Below are positions 54,660-61,285 of a stretch of DNA of 64,000 bases, piece after piece. Below the pieces are notes generated by a model. That model ran no database searches. It was given only the letters and a program-made list of their open reading frames with translations, and had not been told where the DNA came from. How positions within the stretch are numbered: position 1 is the stretch's first letter; every line of letters begins with the position of its first letter. Location of the stretch: assembly GCF_008274825.1 (NCBI RefSeq), contig NZ_CP030848.1:3905618-3969617 (forward strand). Direction: 5' to 3'. The position numbers and the translations under genes are program-made. The DNA comes from Sphingobacterium hotanense (GTDB lineage Bacteria > Bacteroidota > Bacteroidia > Sphingobacteriales > Sphingobacteriaceae).

Positions 54660-55871
54660 ATGAAACAACGTTACTACTCATTAGATGTATTTCGGGGTGC
54701 GACGGTCGCCCTGATGATCATGGTGAACAATCCAGGAACCTGGTCTCATATGTTTGCCCCTTTACAACACGCACCTTGGCATGGTTGCACACCGACAGAC
54801 TTAGTCTTCCCCTTCTTTTTATTCGCAGTCGGAAATGCGATGTCTTTCGTAATACCTCGTTTGCAGGAAGCTGGTGATGGTGTATTCTGGAAGAAGGTCA
54901 TCAAAAGAACAATCCTCATTTTCCTCATCGGATTAGGATTAAACTGGTTTCCATTTGTACAATGGGCAGACGGAGCATTACAGTTCAAAGAATGGGTAAG
55001 CAGTACGGATCCTGAAAAAGGCGTACGCATCCTTGGCGTTTTGCAAAGGATAGCCATTGCTTACTTCTTCGCTTCTGTGCTCGCATACTACTTCAAACCT
55101 AGAAATCTGATTTACATATCTGCGATCATTCTATTTGCATATTGGGGTATGTGCGCCTTCTTAGGAACAGGCGACCCTTATTCGCTTGAAACCTGGTTCG
55201 GCACTGATTATGATAAAGCTATTTTGGGCGTCGCGCATATGTACAAAGGCGAAGGTATTCCATTTGATCCAGAAGGATTAATGAGCACCCTTCCTGCGAT
55301 TGTTCAAGTGGTATTCGGTTACTTAGCAGGTGTCTTCATCAAAAATCAAGGATCGGTGAATTGGCTCTGGACCAAAGTACCGGCAAGCAATGAGCCTCAC
55401 TTCAAACTCCTGTCGGGTTTATTGGTTACTGGCTTTATCCTTGTCGTTTTAGCATGGACATGGTCCTTAGGATTTCCAATCAATAAAAAGATATGGACGA
55501 GCTCCTATGTACTTTATACGACCGGCTTAGGCATCATGACGATTGGAGGGATGATTTGGTACATTGAGGTACAAGGTGTAAAGAATAAACTAACACAATT
55601 CTTCGATGTATTTGGGAAGAACCCATTATTCATCTTTGTATTGAGCGGCCTACTTCCGAAAGCCTTAGGCTTGATACGCATTCCTGCTGGGACAAATGAA
55701 GCTGGCGAAGCAATCTTCTCAAGTCCTTTATCATGGTTCTACAAGAATATTTGTGCTCAGATTCCAGGTCCACCTGAGGTAGGGTCCTTCGCATATTCCT
55801 TGGTATTCCTTGCATTTATGTGGGTAATCTGTTACTGGTTAGACAAAAAGAATATTTATATCAAAGTGTAA
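54660..55871 (+). CDS. NagX-like membrane protein (HGSNAT/DUF5009-type acyltransferase)
   Basis: A 403-aa protein with about ten membrane segments. The N-terminal stretch RYYSLDVFRGATVALMIMVNN and the His-containing loop APLQHAPWHGCTPTDLVFPFFLF are typical of the family that includes heparan-alpha-glucosaminide N-acetyltransferase and NagX. Such genes accompany N-acetylglucosamine use in Gram-negative bacteria. It is divergent from the ROK gene (213-base gap), so the two could share control. The exact activity is unproven. Confidence 0.85.
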   Translation: MKQRYYSLDVFRGATVALMIMVNNPGTWSHMFAPLQHAPWHGCTPTDLVFPFFLFAVGNAMSFVIPRLQEAGDGVFWKKVIKRTILIFLIGLGLNWFPFVQWADGALQFKEWVSSTDPEKGVRILGVLQRIAIAYFFASVLAYYFKPRNLIYISAIILFAYWGMCAFLGTGDPYSLETWFGTDYDKAILGVAHMYKGEGIPFDPEGLMSTLPAIVQVVFGYLAGVFIKNQGSVNWLWTKVPASNEPHFKLLSGLLVTGFILVVLAWTWSLGFPINKKIWTSSYVLYTTGLGIMTIGGMIWYIEVQGVKNKLTQFFDVFGKNPLFIFVLSGLLPKALGLIRIPAGTNEAGEAIFSSPLSWFYKNICAQIPGPPEVGSFAYSLVFLAFMWVICYWLDKKNIYIKV

Positions 55872-55892
55872 CAGGCCTAAAACCCTGTTTTT
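55870..55892 (+). terminator. Probable terminator after the NagX-like gene
   Basis: A short stem AACAGG / CCTGTT with an 8-nt loop followed by TTTTT begins at the stop codon. Confidence 0.55.
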
Positions 55893-55937
55893 GAATAAAT
55901 TCTCGAAAATAAATTTTAACAATCCAATTGGAGACGC

Positions 55938-55945
55938 TATCTTTG
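55938..55945 (+). promoter_or_regulatory. Candidate -7 box of rpsO
   Basis: TATCTTTG fits TAnnTTTG exactly and would give a leader of about 40 bases before the rpsO ATG. Confidence 0.45.
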
Positions 55946-55989
55946 CGACCAATTAATAAATTTTTTAACGCTTCAATATTATTCAAGAA

Positions 55990-56268
55990 ATGTATTTAAG
56001 TAAAGAGTACAAAGCTGATATCTTCGCAGAATTTGCAGGTGCAGCAGCAAACACTGGTTCTGCAGAAGGACAAGTAGCTTTATTCACTAAGAGAATTGCT
56101 CACTTAACTGGGCACTTAAAAAACAACAGAAAAGATTTTAACACACAACGTTCTCTACAAAAATTAGTAGGTAAACGTCGTTCATTATTAGCTTATCTGT
56201 ACAAAAAAGATATCGAAAGATACCGTGCTATTATTAAAGCATTAGGTTTACGTGATATCATCAAGTAA
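55990..56268 (+). CDS. rpsO: 30S ribosomal protein S15
   Basis: Primary 16S rRNA-binding protein of the 30S central domain, 92 aa. Helical throughout, with NTGSAEGQVALFTKRIAHLTGHL, DFNTQRSLQKLVGKRRSLLAYL and RYRAIIKALGLRD conserved. A single gene with its own promoter and terminator; pnp, often next to it in bacteria, is separated here. Confidence 0.97.
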   Translation: MYLSKEYKADIFAEFAGAAANTGSAEGQVALFTKRIAHLTGHLKNNRKDFNTQRSLQKLVGKRRSLLAYLYKKDIERYRAIIKALGLRDIIK

Positions 56269-56289
56269 GCTTTTAGTACAAAGTTTTTT

Positions 56290-56326
56290 AAAACCGTCTT
56301 TGAGATAATCAAAGACGGTTTTTTTT
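56290..56326 (+). terminator. Intrinsic terminator of rpsO
   Basis: A 14-bp stem (AAAACCGTCTTTGA with TCAAAGACGGTTTT), loop GATAA, followed by a T-run. Confidence 0.92.
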
Positions 56327-56332
56327 GTCTAG

Positions 56333-56368
56333 ATTTTAGATGTTAGACAATAGATATTAGACAGTAAA
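56333..56368. repeat. TTAGA-type intergenic repeat
   Basis: Units such as TTTTAGATGTTAGACAATAG and ATATTAGACAG lie right after the rpsO terminator, followed about 80 bases later by a GAACCAGG arm, the same order as at 2260-2339. Confidence 0.55.
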
Positions 56369-56450
56369 CATTGTTTTCCTTTTCAAAGTGGTTTGTCATA
56401 GCTGGAAGTATTCTGTTTTGAACGTTTGGTTTAAACAAGAGGGATTGTTT

Positions 56451-56632
56451 TGAACCAGGAAAAAAGGATGCAAGGATTTGCAGGATCGGGTAATGTGACA
56501 TATGAAGGGGTGGCTTGTATTTTATATAGGAGACGTTTCACTAAACGTCTCCTTTAACTCACGATGCCCATACCGTTATCCAAAACCACGCACGATCCTG
56601 CTAATCCTAAAATCCTTACTTTCCTGGTTCAG
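56451..56632. repeat. Composite inverted-arm element, copy B (MITE-like)
   Basis: Left arm TGAACCAGGAAAAAAGGATG...GCAGGATC (56451-56487) and inverted right arm GATCCTGC...TTTCCTGGTTC (56594-56632) enclose about 105 bases with one long palindrome (56528-56553). It is the shorter counterpart of copy A at 2368-2645. The whole stretch 56327-56831 has no gene. Confidence 0.5.
56528..56553. repeat. GTAGAG-family palindrome, ACG/CGT type, long stem
   Basis: A perfect 11-bp stem around loop CACT (AGGAGACGTTT, CACT, AAACGTCTCCT). The inner 20 bases equal those at 2541-2560, while the outer pairs are extended here. Confidence 0.65.
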
Positions 56633-56711
56633 AAATATTATTTAGTAGTTAGTACTTAGTATAAAGATCTATGGCGGTCAATATGGTCTCCATTTTTTAC
56701 GGCATACAAAA

Positions 56712-56813
56712 TATCCTGTCAATCCCTGCATCCTTCCTTTCCTGGTTCAAAGACAAAGCGTCCTTAAATCCTTTTTCCTAGTTCAAAACAAACTTTCCTC
56801 CCTTTCTTAGTTC
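56712..56813. repeat. Further inverted GAACCAGG-type arms
   Basis: Inverted arm ATCCTGTC...CTTTCCTGGTTCA at 56712-56749, then two decayed copies (TTTTTCCTAGTTCAAAAC near 56770-56787 and TTTCTTAGTTCA near 56802-56813). They run up to the left edge of IS110 copy 2. Confidence 0.5.
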
Positions 56814-56947
56814 ACCCCCCTCTTATCTAAACCATAGGTCTAAATACTAAACTGATATATGAATTTGTAGAATTATAACTGCGTGGAATAAAAATCAAGA
56901 AGACCACAACTTTGTTTCCATTATAGTATTAATTATAGAACATAATT

Positions 56948-58066
56948 ATGGAAAAATTTTGTGGTCTTGATGTACATAAAGATAGTGTTTTTATGTGCAT
57001 TCTAAGTGAAAACAACGAAAAGTATGAAGAGGTTTTTAAGACTTTAACCCCTGACCTTGAACGGCTTCGTGACACGCTTGTTGATCATGGTGTCGGACTT
57101 GTTGCCATGGAGAGCACCAGTATCTATTGGTACCCGTTATGGAATATTCTAGAATCGGATTTTGATGTTAAATTGGTCAATCCACTGTTCATCAAGCAGG
57201 TTCCTGGAAGGAAGTCCGATGTCAAGGATGCCGAGTGGATCGCTACGGTATTGATGAAGGATCTGATTAAAGGGAGCTTTGTTCCTCCTAGCATCATCCA
57301 ACAATTGCGGCTTTACAACCGTAAGATTACCAAGCTCAACAAACAATTGCGTCGCAGTGAACAGGAAATGGATGAGATGCTTCAAAGATGCAACATCCGT
57401 TTGAGTAATTACGTCTCTGATATCGGCTGCAAGTCCATGAAGAAAGTTGTTCAGGCTATCGCTAAGAATCATTTGAACCCGGATTATTTATTGAGCTTGG
57501 TCCATGCTCGGATTGTTAGGAAAAGCGGCGCGGAAACGATCCGAGCTTCGCTTACAGGAACATTCACTTCAGTAGACATCGAGATATTGAGGATGATCGT
57601 GGAGGATATCAATTTCCACCATGATCAGCTCGAATTCTGCAAGAAAGAGTTACTGAAGCTATGCTATCAGCATTTCAATCTTCAAATGGAACTATTGGTG
57701 ACCATACCTGGAGTGAAAGAGCACGCAGCTGCCTGTATCATTTCTGAAATAGGGACGGACATGAAATTCTTTACATCGGCAACAGCCTTAGTAGGTTGGA
57801 CCGGTCTTAGACCGCGGAACGACCAAAGTGCGGGTAAGATTAAAGGAAGAAAGACCCTACACGGAAATAAATATCTTCGCTTGATGCTCGTACAATGTGC
57901 TTGGGGAGCATCCAGAACAAAGGGAAGCGCTTTTATGGCGCGATATCAACGATTCAGAAAAAGAATGCACCACAACAAAGCGCTTATAGCAAATGCTAGA
58001 AAGCTGTTGGTGATAATTTGGAACATATTAGCCAAAAAGGAACCCTATTTTGCCCAAGCAATCTAG
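56948..58066 (+). CDS. IS110-family transposase, full length
   Basis: A 372-aa DEDD recombinase with Asp8, Glu55, Asp91 and Asp94 in the RuvC-like domain and Ser294 (NDQSAGK) as the likely catalytic serine of the Tnp20 domain. Residues 120-150 form a charged helical linker (LYNRKITKLNKQLRRSEQEM), the part missing in copy 1. IS110 enzymes act with an element-encoded RNA that specifies target and donor DNA. Nothing in the frame is broken, so this copy could be active and might also serve copy 1 in trans. Confidence 0.94.
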   Translation: MEKFCGLDVHKDSVFMCILSENNEKYEEVFKTLTPDLERLRDTLVDHGVGLVAMESTSIYWYPLWNILESDFDVKLVNPLFIKQVPGRKSDVKDAEWIATVLMKDLIKGSFVPPSIIQQLRLYNRKITKLNKQLRRSEQEMDEMLQRCNIRLSNYVSDIGCKSMKKVVQAIAKNHLNPDYLLSLVHARIVRKSGAETIRASLTGTFTSVDIEILRMIVEDINFHHDQLEFCKKELLKLCYQHFNLQMELLVTIPGVKEHAAACIISEIGTDMKFFTSATALVGWTGLRPRNDQSAGKIKGRKTLHGNKYLRLMLVQCAWGASRTKGSAFMARYQRFRKRMHHNKALIANARKLLVIIWNILAKKEPYFAQAI

Positions 58067-58296
58067 CAGGCCTTTTAAAGGAAAGTACCAAGGCCCTAGT
58101 ATTTATGGTGGACTATACCCCGATTTCTAAACTGGCATAATAAGGAACTTTCTGGCAAGAAATTGCGTGTGAGCTAAAAGCTCGTAGAGGAAATTATTAT
58201 TATTTAAAAGCGGACTAGGCAAATGCCTGGTAAAGCAAGACTATGCCTAATCAAATAGAAACAAGCCTTTAGATGATCTTTAAAGGCTTGTTCGAT
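58067..58296 (+). ncRNA. Candidate bridge-type guide RNA region of IS110 copy 2
   Basis: Same 3' non-coding arm as in copy 1. TAGTATTTAT (58097-58106) and TAGAGGAAAT (58185-58194) repeat the two halves of the right terminus at 58297-58315. Hairpins of 4 to 12 bp separate these segments. It could be an RNA with a split guide; no transcript evidence can be had from sequence. Confidence 0.3.
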
Positions 58297-58354
58297 TAGT
58301 ATTTATAGAGGAAATACTAAATACTAAATACTACCTATTCCGAGCTATTCCATG

Positions 58355-58362
58355 TATCTTTG
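58355..58362 (+). promoter_or_regulatory. Candidate -7 box of the WD40 gene
   Basis: TATCTTTG fits TAnnTTTG exactly and lies only 6 bases before the ATG at 58369, so the mRNA would have almost no leader. The -33 region would fall at the edge of IS110 copy 2. Confidence 0.45.
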
Positions 58363-58368
58363 TTTACC

Positions 58369-59274
58369 ATGCAGAACAAGATCGACATCACCCTAGAAGC
58401 CACTTTAGTAGGTCATCAAAATCCGATATTTACCCTCGCGCAAACGAGCAATTCCCAGCTTCTCTACACCGCTGGAAATGATAAAGGCGTTGTTGTTTGG
58501 GATTTAGAGAAGATGGCTTTCCAAAAACTTCTGTGCAAGGTGGGTTCTTCCGTATATGTACTGAAGGCTGTTCCCGATACAGATTTATTAGCTATTGGAA
58601 TGCGTTCCGGACAAGTATTGCTAGTGGATACCACCGATCAAACTTTGGTTGCCAACTTGAAAACCGAGCATGGAGCCATATTCTCCATAGCGTTTCTAAC
58701 TGATAAGCATGAGATGATAGCGATCGGTGAGGAAGGTTATGCTTATGTTTGGGATTTACGTAACTACGAACTCTTATATAGGTTTAAGATTGCAGATACT
58801 ACAGTTCGCGCTATTGCGGTATCTAAAGACCAAAAGCAATTAGCATTTGGTGATAAGAATGGTATGATCCATCTTTACCAAGCGGACGATTATCAGGAGC
58901 GTGTTAAAAAGCAGGTTCATAGCATGCCAATTACAAGCTTGATCTTTATGAATAATCATCTGATCTCGAGTGGCCGAGATGCGCAGTTATTTAAGTTGGA
59001 AACTAATACCTTAGATACGATACAGCAAATTACCCCGCATATGTTTACCGTCTATAGCATTGATAATGGCGGACATGATGATATTTTTGCCACAGCAAGC
59101 CGCGATAAGACCTGGAAGGTCTGGAAAGAAGAAGATCTTACGCTCTTGAAAAATATATCCAGAGATCGTTTTTATGATTCACACCACTTATCTATCAATT
59201 CGATGATCTGGAATAAGGATAGAATTTTCACCGTCTCCGATGATAAGTTGGTTAAGGTATGGAAGGTGGGCTAG
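58369..59274 (+). CDS. WD40-repeat beta-propeller protein
   Basis: A 301-aa cytoplasmic protein made almost wholly of WD40 repeats, about seven blades. Repeats such as VGHQNPIFTLAQ...GVVVWDLEKM, YVWDLRNYELL, TWKVWKEED and LVKVWKVG end in the usual W-D or W-K pairs. No enzymatic domain or signal peptide. It is probably a scaffold; partner unknown. ATG 58369 is chosen over the TTG at 58360. The 3' end overlaps the convergent membrane protein gene by 23 bases. Confidence 0.88.
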   Translation: MQNKIDITLEATLVGHQNPIFTLAQTSNSQLLYTAGNDKGVVVWDLEKMAFQKLLCKVGSSVYVLKAVPDTDLLAIGMRSGQVLLVDTTDQTLVANLKTEHGAIFSIAFLTDKHEMIAIGEEGYAYVWDLRNYELLYRFKIADTTVRAIAVSKDQKQLAFGDKNGMIHLYQADDYQERVKKQVHSMPITSLIFMNNHLISSGRDAQLFKLETNTLDTIQQITPHMFTVYSIDNGGHDDIFATASRDKTWKVWKEEDLTLLKNISRDRFYDSHHLSINSMIWNKDRIFTVSDDKLVKVWKVG

Positions 59275-60088
59275 TCTGCGACGCAACATTATTCGCAGCT
59301 CTTTTGATGGTACAGCGGTAAAAATTGTAGATGGATACCAGCGATCCTAATCCGAAAAGAACATATAGAAGGATCAGAATGTTATGCTGCTCATAGGCTG
59401 GATGATTCAAGTTTTGATGAATGATCCCAAATATTCCCCATGAAAAAGCAACTGAAACTGTCGGGAGCATCTTCAAATAAGAGTAAAACATAGCAAAACC
59501 GAAAGTTAGTATTAATATACTGACATCAATGATAAACTGCTCGGTTTCGGAATGAACGACCCCCGCTTTCACAAAAGTTGTCACCATGTTAAAAGCAAAT
59601 ACGAACAGTAACCAACCCGTATACATCCCGAAAGCTAGACGTATAAAATATTTGGTGAACGAGTGAGCTGTTAATTTCTCGATCTCCATACGGTTGTTGA
59701 TAATGAGTAAGGTAATAATGCAGGCTACTGTGAAGATTATGGAAATAATCATAAATTGATTCAACTTTAGCACCATACTCATGCCACAAAACAGCTGGTT
59801 GAGAATCAGCATATAGTCGATACGCATCACCTTGCGTACGCTGCGAATATTTAAATGCTCATTGCCAGTTTCTCTATACATCAAAGCTGTGACGATTATC
59901 ATTGCTATAGCAATCACTAACCAAGCTTTAAAGGTAAAGTCTGCCGGCGTGAGATGGGTTGGGAATAGATTGAACGCACGAAAGAGGGAGACCCCAAAAA
60001 TGGAATTCCCATCTATGATCAAAATCCAGATAAAATTCAAACTGACAATAATCAGGTTAAATAGAGCTAGGTTCCGAACTCCATCCAT
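59252..60088 (-). CDS. TspO/MBR-related multi-pass membrane protein
   Basis: A 278-aa membrane protein with about eight segments. The pattern HLTPADFTFKAWLVIAIAMI near the N-terminus and FIRLAFGMYTGWLLFVFAFNM in the middle resemble the FTF.IWG and fslYlGW segments of TspO/MBR-related (tryptophan-rich sensory) proteins, though few Trp residues remain. Function is unknown; TspO relatives bind porphyrins, and whether this one does cannot be inferred. A single gene, tail-to-tail with the WD40 gene. Confidence 0.6.
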   Translation of the reverse strand: MDGVRNLALFNLIIVSLNFIWILIIDGNSIFGVSLFRAFNLFPTHLTPADFTFKAWLVIAIAMIIVTALMYRETGNEHLNIRSVRKVMRIDYMLILNQLFCGMSMVLKLNQFMIISIIFTVACIITLLIINNRMEIEKLTAHSFTKYFIRLAFGMYTGWLLFVFAFNMVTTFVKAGVVHSETEQFIIDVSILILTFGFAMFYSYLKMLPTVSVAFSWGIFGIIHQNLNHPAYEQHNILILLYVLFGLGSLVSIYNFYRCTIKRAANNVASQTSPPSIP

Positions 60089-60133
60089 TTTAAATAGTTA
60101 GTGTTGGTTTGTACGTTTGTTGAACAAATATAC

Positions 60134-60616
60134 TTAAATAATGTTCTCTACGAAATATTTTATTATTTGTAGAAGATATTTTACATCAACATCATCAAAC
60201 GTATTTAACTCGGCACTATCTACATCTAAAACCCCAATACATTGGCCATCCTTGAGGATCGGAACAACGATTTCTGATTTAGACAGGGAACTGCAGGCAA
60301 TATGCCCTGGGAACTCTTCAACATTGGGTACAACCAAGGTTTCTTGCTTAGCCCATGCAGTGCCGCAAACGCCTCTATTGTAGGCTATGCGGGTACAGGC
60401 AACAGGCCCCTGAAAAGGACCTAACACAAGCTGCTCGCCCTCCACTAAATAGAATCCAACCCAAAAAAAGTTGAACTGCTCTTTCAATGCTGCTGCTATA
60501 TTCGCCATATTCGCAACTTGATTCGTCTCCCCGCTGATCAATCCTTTAATCTGCGGAACTAAAGAAAGATATTGGTCTTCTTTGCTACCCTGCGCTATGG
60601 ATAAGTCTTCTGCCAT
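60134..60616 (-). CDS. msrC: Free methionine-(R)-sulfoxide reductase (GAF domain)
   Basis: Reduces free Met-R-O. The 160-aa GAF domain keeps the three Cys of this family: VACTRIAYNRGVCGTAWAK and HIACSSLSKSEIVVP, with GVLDVDSAELNTFDD after them, closely like E. coli YebR. Cytoplasmic. It complements the protein-repair MsrB encoded 21 kb away. It follows ruvA with a hairpin between, so it may have its own control. Confidence 0.93.
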   Translation of the reverse strand: MAEDLSIAQGSKEDQYLSLVPQIKGLISGETNQVANMANIAAALKEQFNFFWVGFYLVEGEQLVLGPFQGPVACTRIAYNRGVCGTAWAKQETLVVPNVEEFPGHIACSSLSKSEIVVPILKDGQCIGVLDVDSAELNTFDDVDVKYLLQIIKYFVENII

Positions 60617-60661
60617 ATTCTGGAAGTATTTATGAAGTTAATCTGAAAAGAAAATATGATC

Positions 60662-60688
60662 AAAGGAGGAATAGAGACTTCCTCCTTT
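60662..60688 (-). terminator. Hairpin after ruvA, probable terminator
   Basis: A perfect 10-bp stem AAAGGAGGAA / TTCCTCCTTT with a 7-nt loop lies 3 bases past the ruvA stop. The T-run is weak, so efficiency is uncertain. Confidence 0.6.
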
Positions 60689-60691
60689 GCA

Positions 60692-61276
60692 TTACAACCT
60701 TTTTAAAGCTGCTTTTATAAGTTGTTCAACAGTGAGGTCAGGGTCAGTAGTCGTAATGACTTGTAGCGCCTTCTCCGCCTGCTGCTTAGGAAAACCTAAC
60801 ATAACTAAGGCTGTCAGGGCCTCTTCTGCCGAAGAAGGTTTACTCACAACCAATGGGATTAATGCATCTGGGCCTTGTTTCTTAAGCTTATCCTGGAGCT
60901 CAAGAATAACGCGCTGAGCGGTCTTCGGGCCTATACCCTTAATCTTTTGAATAACATTGACCTGCCCTGCCACAATCGCTTGTTGGATTTCCTCCGGAGT
61001 AATCGAGGATAACATCATACGTCCTGTATTCGGTCCGATACCGGATACCGATATGAGGTGATGGAAGAGATGGCGCTCTGCCTCTGTCGCAAATCCGAAA
61101 AGAGTTTGTGAATCCTCGCGAACCTGAAAGGAGATAAAGAGCTTGCAATCTTCCTGATCCTTAATCTGGCTAAAGGTAGTCAATGAAATATGCACATAGT
61201 ATCCAATACCGCCTACCTCGATAACAACGTGGGTAGGCGCTTTGAATACTAGTTTTCCTTTAAAATATTCGTACAT
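60692..61276 (-). CDS. ruvA: Holliday junction helicase subunit RuvA
   Basis: Binds four-way junctions and loads RuvB. The N-terminal OB domain (MYEYFKGKLVFKAPTHVVIEVGGIGYYVHIS), two helix-hairpin-helix motifs (LISVSGIGPNTGRMML, IQKIKGIGPKTAQRVILEL) and a C-terminal RuvB-contact domain (SSAEEALTALVMLGFPKQQAEKAL) are all present in 194 aa. It lies 9 bases after the malic enzyme gene. Confidence 0.96.
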   Translation of the reverse strand: MYEYFKGKLVFKAPTHVVIEVGGIGYYVHISLTTFSQIKDQEDCKLFISFQVREDSQTLFGFATEAERHLFHHLISVSGIGPNTGRMMLSSITPEEIQQAIVAGQVNVIQKIKGIGPKTAQRVILELQDKLKKQGPDALIPLVVSKPSSAEEALTALVMLGFPKQQAEKALQVITTTDPDLTVEQLIKAALKRL

Positions 61277-61285
61277 CTCGAATGT

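Larger units (their letters stand above)
56832..58333 (+). mobile_element. IS110-family element, copy 2 (full length)
   Basis: Matches copy 1 (16959-18418) base for base by eye except for 42 extra bases in the gene, two synonymous changes and one base near the right edge. Same orientation as copy 1, 39.9 kb away. It has 116 bases before and 267 after the transposase gene. Right-flanking TACTAAATACTA-type sequence makes the exact edge uncertain. Confidence 0.88.

Noticed and set aside
16959..58333. Composite transposon formed by the two IS110 copies
   Set aside because: The interior is core metabolism and respiration and IS110 elements are not known to move as composite units; recombination between copies is the more likely consequence.
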